Shown here in pieces: positions 1 to 9,938 of a stretch of 35,452 nucleotides of DNA; position 1 is the stretch's first letter, and each line of letters starts with the position of its first letter. Both the position numbers and the translations under genes were made by a program. The notes under the pieces are model-generated. The model had not been told where the DNA came from. It made no database searches and was given only the letters and a program-made list of their open reading frames with translations. Location: assembly GCF_021538895.1 (NCBI RefSeq), contig NZ_JADDRL010000095.1, positions 1 to 35,452 of the forward strand, given 5' to 3'. The stretch comes from Streptomyces olivochromogenes. Lineage in GTDB: Bacteria; Actinomycetota; Actinomycetes; Streptomycetales; Streptomycetaceae.

Positions 1-191
1 CCCCTGTCGCAAGCGCGCGGCAACCCCCAGGACACCCCAAGTCCGGCCCTACGGAATCCGGCGGTAGCCTCAGTTGTTTCTCCCGTAGTCGTCCCTCGGA
101 TCGGACTGGAGGCGATCCTGGAGCCAGGGATCGCTACCATGGGGTTTCCGGAGCCTGACCGGGGGACCCGGATCGCGCACGAGGAGTCCTC
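1..191 (+). promoter_or_regulatory. relA upstream region with a leader hairpin
   Basis: I recognise no gene here. Just upstream of relA there is an imperfect inverted repeat: GCGATCC at 112-118 pairs with GGATCGC at 128-134, and TGG/CCA extend it with one bulged G. This could be a hairpin in the relA leader or a protein site. A possible -10 (TAGCCT, 65-70) has no convincing -35. The relA Shine-Dalgarno sequence GAGGAG lies at 181-186. The 3' end of an upstream gene (apt in many streptomycetes) is not visible. Confidence 0.35.
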
Positions 192-2759
<2,568 letters not shown>

Positions 2760-2802
2760 GGCCGGCACACAAGGCCTCCGGCCGGCTCGCGAGGTAGCAC
2801 GG

Positions 2803-2846
2803 CACGCCGGAGGGCCCCGTACGGGTGTACGGGGCCCTCCGGCGTG
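2803..2846. terminator. Bidirectional terminator between relA and the DUF349 gene
   Basis: A perfect inverted repeat has 20-nt arms at 2803-2822 and 2827-2846 around a GGGT loop, between two convergent genes. The stem is extremely GC-rich and lacks a long U tract, as is usual for actinobacterial terminators. Its ACGCCGGAGGGCCC core recurs in the nusB terminator at 29327-29340. Confidence 0.85.
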
Positions 2847-2858
2847 AGCGGGGCGGTG

Positions 2859-4088
2859 TCAGCCGCCGAACTCGTGCAGACCCTTCAGCGCCTGGTCAAG
2901 GAGCGCCTGGCGGCCCTCGAGCTCCTTCTCCAGCTTCTCGGCCTTGGAGGCGTTGCTCTGGGCGCGCGCCTGGTCGATCTGGCCGCGCAGCTTGTCCACG
3001 GCGGCCTGGAGCTGACCGGTCAGACCCTCGGCACGCGCGCGTGCCTCCGGGTTCGTCCGGCGCCACTCGGCCTCCTCGGCCTCCTGGATGGCCCGGTCGA
3101 CCGTGTGCATCCGGCCCTCGACCTTCGGACGCGCGTCGCGCGGCACGTGGCCGATGGCCTCCCAGCGCTCGTTGATCGAGCGGAAGGCGGCCCGGGCGGA
3201 CTTGAGGTCGGTGATCGGCAGGAGCTTCTCGGCCTCCTCGGCCAGCTCCTCCTTGAGCTTCAGGTTCTCCGACTGCTCCGCGTCCCGCTCGGCGAACACC
3301 GAGCTGCGGGCGGCGAAGAAGACGTCCTGGGCGCCGCGGAAGCGGTTCCACAGGTCGTCCTCGTGCTCGCGCTGGGCGCGGCCCGCGGCCTTCCACTCCG
3401 ACATCAGCTCGCGATAGCGGGCCGCCGTCGGACCCCAGTCCGCCGAGTCGGACAGCGCCTCCGCCTCGGCGACCAGCTTCTCCTTGGTCTTGCGGGCGTC
3501 CTCGCGCTGTGCGTCGAGCTGCGCGAAGTGGGCCTTGCGACGCTTGGAGAACGCCGAGCGGGCGTGCGAGAAGCGGTGCCACAGCTCGTCGTCCGACTTG
3601 CGGTCGAGACGCGGCAGCCCCTTCCAGGTGTCCACCAGGGCCCGCAGCCGCTCGCCGGCCGCCCGCCACTGGTCGGACTGCGCCAGCTGCTCCGCCTCGG
3701 TGACCAGGTCCTCCTTGGCGTGTCGCGCCTCGTCGGACTGCTTGGCGCGCTGCTGCTTGCGCTCCTCGCGGCGTGCCTCGACGGTCTCCACCAGCTTGTC
3801 CAGACGGCCCCGCAGCGCGGACAGATCGCCGACGGCGTGATGCGCGTCAACCTGCTCGCGCAGGTGGTCGATGGCGGTCTGGGCGTCCTTCGCCGACAGG
3901 TCGGTGGTCTGTACTCGCTTTTCGAGGAGGCCGATCTCGACAACCAGGCCCTCGTACTTGCGCTCGAAGTAGGCCAACGCCTCCTCGGGGGAGCCGGCCT
4001 GCCAGGAACCGACGACCTGCTCGCCGTCGGCCGTACGCACGTACACGGTCCCCGTCTCGTCGACGCGGCCCCACGGGTCGCTGCTCAC
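2859..4088 (-). CDS. DUF349 repeat coiled-coil protein
   Basis: The protein has 409 residues and is very rich in Glu, Arg, Lys, Ala and Gln. A short N-terminal segment of about 55 residues starts with SDPWGRVDETGTVYVRTADGE, apparently a small beta domain. Predicted coiled coil follows, with three tandem DUF349-like repeats at about 125-195, 200-270 and 275-345. Each repeat has a W-K/R and DDLWxRF/DELWHRF type core. The C-terminus is again coiled coil. No catalytic motif or membrane segment is visible. The molecular role of DUF349 proteins is not established to my knowledge. The GTG start at 4088 is preceded by GGAGGAG on the minus strand (4094-4100). It lies downstream of the cyclophilin gene on the same strand, separated by a hairpin, so co-transcription is possible but not certain. 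Confidence 0.85.
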   Translation of the reverse strand: MSSDPWGRVDETGTVYVRTADGEQVVGSWQAGSPEEALAYFERKYEGLVVEIGLLEKRVQTTDLSAKDAQTAIDHLREQVDAHHAVGDLSALRGRLDKLVETVEARREERKQQRAKQSDEARHAKEDLVTEAEQLAQSDQWRAAGERLRALVDTWKGLPRLDRKSDDELWHRFSHARSAFSKRRKAHFAQLDAQREDARKTKEKLVAEAEALSDSADWGPTAARYRELMSEWKAAGRAQREHEDDLWNRFRGAQDVFFAARSSVFAERDAEQSENLKLKEELAEEAEKLLPITDLKSARAAFRSINERWEAIGHVPRDARPKVEGRMHTVDRAIQEAEEAEWRRTNPEARARAEGLTGQLQAAVDKLRGQIDQARAQSNASKAEKLEKELEGRQALLDQALKGLHEFGG

Positions 4089-4104
4089 AGCGCCTCCTCC
4101 ACAT

Positions 4105-4139
4105 GATGCCTGCGAGGGGCTTCAGCGCCCCCGGGCATC
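4105..4139 (-). terminator. Two-step hairpin between the cyclophilin and DUF349 genes
   Basis: GATGCC (4105-4110) pairs with GGCATC (4134-4139), and inside it GGGGC (4116-4120) pairs with GCCCC (4127-4131). The structure ends 4 nt before the DUF349 Shine-Dalgarno sequence. It could be a partial terminator for the cyclophilin transcript or a leader structure that limits access to the DUF349 ribosome site. Confidence 0.45.
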
Positions 4140-4232
4140 GTCCACAGTTTCGTCACGGCCAACATAGGCGACCGGCGGGTTGCCTGTCCGCATCCCGCGC
4201 GACCGAAATTCCGCAGTTGGCCGACTTGAGCG

Positions 4233-5054
4233 TCAGGATTTCGCGACCGTCGCCTTGTTGATCACGACCGTCGCGTTCGGGGCGCCGTCACCGGCCCCCG
4301 TGTTCTCACCCGCGGCGGCGATCTTCTTCAGCACCTTCATGCCCGCCGCGTCGACGGTACCGAACGGTGTGTAGGTGGGCGGCAACTGGCTGTCCTGGTA
4401 CACCAGGAAGAACTGGCTGCCACCGGTGTGCTTCTGCCCGGTGTTCGCCATCGCGACCGTACCCGCCGGGTAGACGTTGCCCTTCAGGCTGCTGTCCTTC
4501 AGGTTCTCGTCCGGGATCGTGTAGCCGGGGCCGCCGCTGCCGGTGCCCGTCGGGTCACCGCACTGGAGCACGTAGATGCCGTTGGTGGTGAGCCGGTGGC
4601 ACTTGGTGTGGTCGAAGTAGCCCTTGCCGGCAAGGAAGTTGAACGAGTTCGCGGTGTGCGGCGCGGCCGCGGCCTTGAGGTCGACGCCGATGTCACCGCA
4701 GGTCGTCGCCAGCTTCATCGTGTACTTCGCCGACTTGTCGATGGTGAGCGCCGGCTCCGTCTTCCAGCTCAGCTTCTCCACCGCACCCTTGTCGGGCTTC
4801 TGGCACGGGTCGGGGGCCTTGCTGGGCGAGGCGCTGGGCGTGACGTCCGCGCTCGCGTTCGCCTTCTTGTCGTCGTCGTTCTTCAGCACCCCGGTCGTGT
4901 ACAGCGCGACGCTGCCGATCACGACCACGCCGAGCACCGACGCGATCACGGAGTTGCGCATGCGTGCCTTGTGCCGCGCGCTGGTGCGCCGCTGCTGCTG
5001 CCGCAAGAACTTCTCCCGGGCGAGCTGACGCCGCCGCTGCTCCTGGGTGACCAC
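4233..5054 (-). CDS. Membrane-anchored cyclophilin-type peptidyl-prolyl isomerase
   Basis: This protein would catalyse cis-trans isomerisation of Xaa-Pro bonds outside the membrane. It has 273 residues. A basic, Gln/Arg-rich cytoplasmic N-terminus of about 33 residues is followed by one membrane segment at about 35-53, a Ser/Ala/Pro/Lys linker, and a cyclophilin domain from about residue 105 to the end. Cyclophilin landmarks are KGYFDHTKCHRL, LQCGDPTGTGSGGPGY, GTVAMANTG and GSQFFLVY. The segment reads TKCHR where the family often has TxFHR, so activity may differ from the classic enzyme. The GTG start at 5054 has GAGGAGAG upstream on the minus strand (5061-5068). An orthologue sits between relA and hisS in many actinobacteria. 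Confidence 0.9.
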   Translation of the reverse strand: MVTQEQRRRQLAREKFLRQQQRRTSARHKARMRNSVIASVLGVVVIGSVALYTTGVLKNDDDKKANASADVTPSASPSKAPDPCQKPDKGAVEKLSWKTEPALTIDKSAKYTMKLATTCGDIGVDLKAAAAPHTANSFNFLAGKGYFDHTKCHRLTTNGIYVLQCGDPTGTGSGGPGYTIPDENLKDSSLKGNVYPAGTVAMANTGQKHTGGSQFFLVYQDSQLPPTYTPFGTVDAAGMKVLKKIAAAGENTGAGDGAPNATVVINKATVAKS

Positions 5055-5221
5055 CGGGTTCTCTCCTCATGAGTGTCGTGTGCCGACCGGTACGCGCGCG
5101 TCCGGTGAGCCGACCGCTGCGTTTAGCCCCGTACCGTATATGGGTTCGCTGAGTAAACGGCAGCGCCGGTAGGCTCTGACAGCAGCTGTTGCCGCCCGTA
5201 TCGACACAACGAAGGACGATC
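5055..5221. promoter_or_regulatory. Divergent promoter region, cyclophilin / metallo-hydrolase
   Basis: Divergent genes meet here. CGTTTA (5120-5125) and TAAACG (5154-5159) form a spaced inverted repeat in an AT-richer patch. A candidate rightward promoter is TTCGCT (5145-5150) with TAGGCT (5170-5175) and a 19-bp spacer. No clear leftward -35/-10 pair could be fixed. The GAAGGA at 5211-5216 is the ribosome site for the gene starting at 5222. Confidence 0.35.
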
Positions 5222-5929
5222 GTGCTCATTGCCGGGTTCCCCGCCGGGGCCTGGGGGACGAACTGTTATCTCGTCGCCCCCGCCGCCGGTGAGGAGTGCG
5301 TGATCATCGACCCGGGCCATCAGGCCGCCCCAGGAGTCGAGGAAACGCTGAAGAAGCATCGGCTCAAGCCCGTCGCCGTCGTCCTCACCCATGGCCACCT
5401 CGACCATGTGGCCTCGGTCGTCCCGGTGTGCGGCGCCCACGACGTTCCGGCCTGGATCCACCCCGAGGACCGGTACATGATGAGCGACCCCGAGAAGGCG
5501 CTCGGCCGGTCCATCGGCATGCCGCTGCTGGGCGAGCTGACCATCGGGGAACCGGACGACGTCAAGGAGCTGACCGACGGCGCGAAGCTGGAGCTGGCCG
5601 GTCTGGAACTCTCCGTCGCGCATGCGCCCGGCCATACCAGGGGGTCGGTGACCTTCGGTATGCCCGAGGCGGCGGACGTCCCGCCGATCTTCTTCTCGGG
5701 CGACCTGCTGTTCGCCGGCTCCATCGGACGCACCGACCTGCCCGGTGGCTCCATGGAGGACATGCTCGAATCGCTGGCCCGCGTGTGCCTGCCGCTCGAC
5801 GACTCCACCGTGGTGCTGCCCGGCCACAACGAGCACACGACCATCGGCCGCGAGCGCGCCACCAATCCCTATCTGCGGCAGGTGGCCGCCGGCCCGGGAG
5901 CCGCGGAGGCTCCCCGACGAGGAATGTGA
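5222..5929 (+). CDS. MBL-fold metallo-hydrolase (glyoxalase II-like)
   Basis: The protein has 235 residues and a complete metallo-beta-lactamase fold signature. THGHLDH at 56-62 supplies the first metal ligands. Further on are APGHTRGS, the FSGDLLFAGSIGRTD segment with its bridging Asp, and LPGHNEHTTIGRE with the last His ligand. This is the glyoxalase II/persulfide dioxygenase-like arrangement, but the substrate cannot be read from sequence. The GTG at 5222 was preferred to a longer frame from 5189 because GAAGGA lies 5 nt upstream and homology starts with LIAGFPAG. It ends 13 bp before hisS, so the two are probably co-transcribed, an arrangement common in actinobacteria. Confidence 0.88.
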   Translation: MLIAGFPAGAWGTNCYLVAPAAGEECVIIDPGHQAAPGVEETLKKHRLKPVAVVLTHGHLDHVASVVPVCGAHDVPAWIHPEDRYMMSDPEKALGRSIGMPLLGELTIGEPDDVKELTDGAKLELAGLELSVAHAPGHTRGSVTFGMPEAADVPPIFFSGDLLFAGSIGRTDLPGGSMEDMLESLARVCLPLDDSTVVLPGHNEHTTIGRERATNPYLRQVAAGPGAAEAPRRGM

Positions 5930-5942
5930 CGAGAGACTTCCC

Positions 5943-7205
5943 GTGAGTACCTTCCAGGCCCCCAAGGGCACGTACGACCTGATCCCGCCGGACTCCGCGA
6001 AGTACCTGGCGGTCCGCGAGGCGATCGCCGCGCCTCTGCGCAACTCGGGCTACGGCTACATCGAGACCCCCGGCTTCGAGAGCGTCGAGCTCTTCGCGCG
6101 CGGGGTCGGCGAGTCGACCGACATCGTGACGAAGGAGATGTACGCCTTCGAGACCAAGGGCGGCGACCGGCTGGCCCTGCGCCCCGAGGGCACCGCGTCC
6201 GTGCTGCGCGCGGCCCTCGAAGCCAACCTGCACAAGGCGGGCAACCTGCCGGTCAAGCTCTGGTACTCCGGCTCGTACTACCGCTACGAGCGCCCCCAGA
6301 AGGGCCGCTACCGCCACTTCTCGCAGGTCGGCGCCGAGGCGATCGGCGCCGAGGACCCGTTCCTGGACGCCGAGCTGATCATCCTGGCCGACCAGGCCTA
6401 CCGCTCGCTCGGCCTGCGCCAGTTCCGGATCCTGCTCAACAGCCTGGGCGACAAGGAGTGCCGGCCGGTGTACCGGGCCGCGCTCCAGGAGTTCCTGCGG
6501 GGCCTGGACCTGGACGAGGACACGCGCCGCCGGGTCGACATCAACCCGCTGCGCGTCCTCGACGACAAGCGCGAGGCGGTCCAGAAGCAGCTGACCGGCG
6601 CGCCCCTGCTGCGCGACTACCTGTGCGACGCCTGCAAGGCGTACCACGAGGAGGTGCGCGAGCTGCTCAGCGCGGCGGGCGTGGCCTTCGAGGACGACCT
6701 GAAGCTGGTGCGCGGCCTGGACTACTACACGCGCACGACCTTCGAGTTCGTGCACGACGGCCTGGGCTCGCAGTCCGCGGTGGGCGGCGGCGGCCGCTAC
6801 GACGGCCTGTCCGAGATGATCGGCGGCCCCGTGCTGCCGTCCGTCGGCTGGGCCCTCGGCGTCGACCGCACGGTCCTCGCCCTGGAGGCCGAGGGCGTGG
6901 AGCTGGACATCCCGTCCGCGACCAGCGTGTACGCGGTGCCGCTCGGCGAGGAGGCCCGCCGGGTCCTGTTCGCCAAGGTCACCGAGCTGCGCAAGGCGGG
7001 CGTCGCGGCCGACTTCTCGTACGGCGGCAAGGGCCTCAAGGGCGCCATGAAGAACGCCAACCGCAGCGGCGCCCGCTACACGATCGTGGCCGGCGAGCGG
7101 GACCTCGCCGAGGGCATCGTCCAGCTCAAGGACATGGAGTCCGGCGAGCAGGCCGCGATCGGCGTGAACGAGATCGTGGCGGAGCTGGAGTCGCGGCTCG
7201 GCTAG
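5943..7205 (+). CDS. hisS: Histidyl-tRNA synthetase
   Basis: This cytoplasmic enzyme charges tRNA-His with histidine using ATP. It has 420 residues, the usual bacterial length. Class II motifs are visible: RPEGTASVLRA near 80, SYYRYERPQKGRYRHF (motif 2) near 110, the histidine-binding LVRGLDYYTRTTFEF near 255, and GGGGRYDGL with the class II motif 3 region beyond. The C-terminal anticodon-binding domain covers about 325-420. The GTG at 5943 begins the conserved STFQAPKGTYD; GAGAG at 5931-5935 can serve as its ribosome site. It is coupled to the preceding hydrolase gene and ends at a strong hairpin. Confidence 0.96.
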   Translation: MSTFQAPKGTYDLIPPDSAKYLAVREAIAAPLRNSGYGYIETPGFESVELFARGVGESTDIVTKEMYAFETKGGDRLALRPEGTASVLRAALEANLHKAGNLPVKLWYSGSYYRYERPQKGRYRHFSQVGAEAIGAEDPFLDAELIILADQAYRSLGLRQFRILLNSLGDKECRPVYRAALQEFLRGLDLDEDTRRRVDINPLRVLDDKREAVQKQLTGAPLLRDYLCDACKAYHEEVRELLSAAGVAFEDDLKLVRGLDYYTRTTFEFVHDGLGSQSAVGGGGRYDGLSEMIGGPVLPSVGWALGVDRTVLALEAEGVELDIPSATSVYAVPLGEEARRVLFAKVTELRKAGVAADFSYGGKGLKGAMKNANRSGARYTIVAGERDLAEGIVQLKDMESGEQAAIGVNEIVAELESRLG

Positions 7206-7237
7206 GGCCTGTCCGGCGGACCAGGTCGCAGACGCGA

Positions 7238-7261
7238 GGGCGCCGGGACATCCCGGCGCCC
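7238..7261. terminator. Bidirectional terminator, hisS / response regulator
   Basis: A perfect GC-rich hairpin: GGGCGCCGGG at 7238-7247 pairs with CCCGGCGCCC at 7252-7261 around an ACAT loop. TTCTC follows on the plus strand. It lies between convergent genes, 32 bp after hisS, and can serve both. Confidence 0.85.
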
Positions 7262-7264
7262 TTC

Positions 7265-7891
7265 TCACTGGTCGAGCAACCCGTACCGCAGCGCGCTCGT
7301 CACCGCCGCCGTGCGGTCGTCCACCCCCAACTTCCCGAAGACGCGCAGAAGATGGGTCTTGACGGTGGACTCCCCGATGAAGAGCCTGCGGCCGATCTCG
7401 GCGTTGGTGCATCCGTCGGCCACCAGCCGCAGCACCGCTGTCTCCCGCTCCGACAGACGAGGCCGCTCGGGCCGGGCCCGCAACTGGTCCACCAGCCGGG
7501 CCGCGACCGACGGCGCGAGGACGGTCTCCCCGCGCGCGGCGGCGCGGACGGCCGCCGCCAGTTCGCCCCGTGCCAGGTCCTTCAGCAGATAGCCCGCGGC
7601 CCCGGCCTCCACGGCCCGCAGGATGTCCCGGTCCGTCTCGTACGTGGTCAGGACGATCACCCGGCAGGGCAGCCCGGCCTCGCTCATCCGCACGATGGAG
7701 TCGACGCCGCCCCCGCCCGGCATCCGCAGGTCCATCAGCACGATGTCCGGCCGGAGTTCGGCCGCCAGCGCCTCCGCCTGCGGACCGCTCGCCGCGTCGG
7801 CGACCACTTCCAGGTCCGGCTCGGCGCTCAGCATCGCGCGCAGGCCCTCACGTACGACGGGATGGTCGTCGGCCAGGACGATCCGGATCAC
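7265..7891 (-). CDS. NarL/LuxR-family response regulator
   Basis: The protein has 208 residues. The receiver domain (about 1-120) has the acidic pair D8-D9, the phospho-acceptor D54 in LMDLRMP, a Thr pair in IVLTTYE and the Lys of GYLLKDL. The C-terminal LuxR helix-turn-helix (about 145-205) contains LSERETAVLRLVADG and STVKTHLLRVFGKLG. It should bind DNA when phosphorylated by the kinase encoded just upstream. The GTG start at 7891 overlaps the kinase stop by 4 bp (GTGA), so translation is coupled. The likely target is the linked ABC transporter, as in other transporter/two-component cassettes; that is inference. Confidence 0.93.
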   Translation of the reverse strand: MIRIVLADDHPVVREGLRAMLSAEPDLEVVADAASGPQAEALAAELRPDIVLMDLRMPGGGGVDSIVRMSEAGLPCRVIVLTTYETDRDILRAVEAGAAGYLLKDLARGELAAAVRAAARGETVLAPSVAARLVDQLRARPERPRLSERETAVLRLVADGCTNAEIGRRLFIGESTVKTHLLRVFGKLGVDDRTAAVTSALRYGLLDQ

Positions 7892-9096
7892 GGGGTCTCA
7901 CTCCTCACACTCGTGGGCACGGGCAGGCGTACGGTCACGAGCGTGCCGTCACCCGGTGCGCTGCGCACCGAAGCGGCCCCGCCCACCTCGGCGGCCCGCG
8001 CCCGCAGCCCGGCCAGACCGTAACCGCCGCGGACGGCCGCCGGGTCGAAGCCCGGGCCGTCGTCCCGTACCGACACCGTGAGCGCCTCGTCGGCGTACGC
8101 GAGGCTGATCCCCACCGCCGCCGAACTCCCCGCGTGCTTGCGGGCGTTCGCCAGTGCCTCCTGGCAGGCGCGCAGCGCCACCACCTCCGGTCCGGCGGGC
8201 AGCGCCCGGACCGGACCGGTCACGTCGAGCGTGGCTTCGTGCCGCGCCGCCAGCCTGCGCAACGCGTCGGGCAGGGTCGCGCCGTCGAGGTCGGCCGGCG
8301 CGCCCCCGGCCACCAGGGCACGGGCCTCGGCGAGGTTCTGCCGGGCCGTCTCGTCCATCAGCCGCAGATGACGGCGGGCCCGCGGCAGGTCGTGGTCGAG
8401 CTCGGCCTCCACCGCCTGGACCAGCATCAGCAGGCTGGTGAAGCCCTGGGCGAGGGTGTCGTGGATCTCGCGGGCCATGCGCTCGCGCTCGGCGAGCGCG
8501 CCGTGCGCGGCCGACAGCCGCGAGTTCTCGAACCGGCTCGCGTCCAGCTCCGCGATCAGCTCGGCCCGCTCCCCGCTCTGCTCGATGATCCGCAGGATCC
8601 AGCTGCCCAGCACCACCGAGGAGACCAGGGCGACCACCGCGAAGAGCGCGTTGCCGAGCAGGTTCGTGACGTCGGGCCGCCACAGCAGCGCCCAGCCCAC
8701 GACCGGCACCAGGTTGATCACGGTCACCGCCACGAGCGCCCCGCGCCTGCGCAGCGCCATGAAGCACTGGGGGACGAGCGCGAACGTCATCAGCCGGGTC
8801 TCGCCGACCAGGACCGCCGCCACCAGGAACAGCGCCAGCGTCACGCCGAGGTACCACAGGGCCCGCCGCCCGTCCGTCGGGTCCTCGTCCCCGAGCAGCG
8901 GGCGGCCCACCACGCCGTACCAGGGCACCAGCGGTACGAGCAGTCCGGCGGCGGCGACCCGGACGGGCCATCCGGGATGCGCCGCCGTCAGGACGAGGAC
9001 CGCGGTGGCCGCCCAGGCGACGGCGAAGTACGCGTCCCAGAGCCGGATCGTGCGGTCCCAGGCGTGCACGTCGCGCGCCGAGCCCAGGTCGGTCAC
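7888..9096 (-). CDS. Two-component sensor histidine kinase (HisKA_3 type)
   Basis: The protein has 402 residues. The N-terminal half has several hydrophobic segments (about 22-40, 45-62, 82-98, 103-135 and 145-170), suggesting five or six membrane spans with little extracytoplasmic sequence, an intramembrane-sensing layout. The dimerisation domain has ERERMAREIHDTLAQG with phospho-accepting H212. The ATPase domain has the N box QEALANARKHA, DDGPGF and GGYGLAGL. The GTG at 9096 overlaps the permease stop by 4 bp and gives the expected length; a longer open frame reaching 9474 only mirrors the permease. It is the partner of the NarL-type regulator at 7265-7891. Confidence 0.92.
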   Translation of the reverse strand: MTDLGSARDVHAWDRTIRLWDAYFAVAWAATAVLVLTAAHPGWPVRVAAAGLLVPLVPWYGVVGRPLLGDEDPTDGRRALWYLGVTLALFLVAAVLVGETRLMTFALVPQCFMALRRRGALVAVTVINLVPVVGWALLWRPDVTNLLGNALFAVVALVSSVVLGSWILRIIEQSGERAELIAELDASRFENSRLSAAHGALAERERMAREIHDTLAQGFTSLLMLVQAVEAELDHDLPRARRHLRLMDETARQNLAEARALVAGGAPADLDGATLPDALRRLAARHEATLDVTGPVRALPAGPEVVALRACQEALANARKHAGSSAAVGISLAYADEALTVSVRDDGPGFDPAAVRGGYGLAGLRARAAEVGGAASVRSAPGDGTLVTVRLPVPTSVRSETP

Positions 9097-9938
9097 GCGT
9101 CGCGCCGGTTCTTCCAGCGGAAGGTCAGCAGACACAGCGCCAATCCTCCGACGCACCAGGCGGCCAGCACCAGGGCGGTGCGCCCGAACTCCCAGCTCCC
9201 GGCCTGTTCGAGCACGCGCGCGGAGTCGGGCAGGAACACGCCCCGCAGCCCCTGGCACAGCCACTTCAGCGGGAACAGGGCGCCGATGCGCAGCATCCAG
9301 TCCGGGATGGTGTCGATGGAGATGTAGACCCCGGAGATGAACTGGAGGACCAGGAAGGGCAGGACGACGACGGAGCTCGCGCTCTTCGCGGACTTGGGCA
9401 CGGAGCTGATCGCGATGCCCAGCAGCGCGCACCCGGTCAGTCCGAGCACGAAGATCCACGCGAAGTCGAACCACCGGCCCGCGTCGGAGGGCAGATCGAC
9501 GCCGTACAGGGAGGCGCCGACCAGCAGCAGGATCGCCGTCTCCAGGATTCCGGTGAACAGAACCAGCCAGATCTTGCCCAGGAAGTAGGCCGCCGGCGGC
9601 ATCGGCGTGCCGCGCAGCCGGCGCAGCACCTTCTCGTCCCTCTCCACGGCGATCGAGATGCCCAGCGACTGGAAGCTCGTCGACATGATCCCGGAGGCCA
9701 TCATCGCGGGGACGTAGAGCTGCGAGGCGGTGACGCCGCTGCCGCGCACGTCGTCGTGGAAGATCGACGCGAAGAGGAACAGGAAGACGACCGGGAAGGC
9801 GAAGGTGAAGACCACCTGGTCGCGCTGCCGGAAGAACTGTTTGATCTCCAGCGCGCCCCGGTGCAGGCCGAGGATCCAGGCGCCGGGCAGCCGGCCGGCG
9901 GGGGCCTGCGTGCGGGGGCGTGCGGCGGTCGTGGTCAT
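9093..9938 (-). CDS. ABC-2 type transporter permease
   Basis: The protein has 281 residues, with about six membrane segments: one near 45 (VVFTFAFPVVFLFLFASIF), then a cluster through the middle and a final one before a positively charged end (FRWKNRRDA). The pattern and the SxxxERDEKVLRRLRGTPM cytoplasmic loop are typical of ABC-2 export permeases of the antibiotic-resistance or daunorubicin type. The ATG at 9938 overlaps the ATPase stop by 4 bp (ATGA), and its own stop overlaps the kinase start. It should form an exporter with the ATPase. The substrate is unknown. Confidence 0.92.
   Translation of the reverse strand: MTTTAARPRTQAPAGRLPGAWILGLHRGALEIKQFFRQRDQVVFTFAFPVVFLFLFASIFHDDVRGSGVTASQLYVPAMMASGIMSTSFQSLGISIAVERDEKVLRRLRGTPMPPAAYFLGKIWLVLFTGILETAILLLVGASLYGVDLPSDAGRWFDFAWIFVLGLTGCALLGIAISSVPKSAKSASSVVVLPFLVLQFISGVYISIDTIPDWMLRIGALFPLKWLCQGLRGVFLPDSARVLEQAGSWEFGRTALVLAAWCVGGLALCLLTFRWKNRRDA

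Noticed and set aside
1..67. Possible 3' end of an upstream gene such as apt
   Set aside because: The frame closing at TAG 65-67 gives a Pro/Arg-rich peptide that does not resemble an adenine phosphoribosyltransferase end.
7570..9327. A 585-codon plus-strand frame opposite the sensor kinase
   Set aside because: The Arg/Pro/Gly/Gln-rich translation has no domain and the kinase/regulator frames on the minus strand carry complete motifs.
7888..9474. A 528-codon version of the histidine kinase
   Set aside because: The extra N-terminus is Arg/Pro-rich shadow of the permease gene; the GTG at 9096 overlaps the permease stop and gives the normal length.
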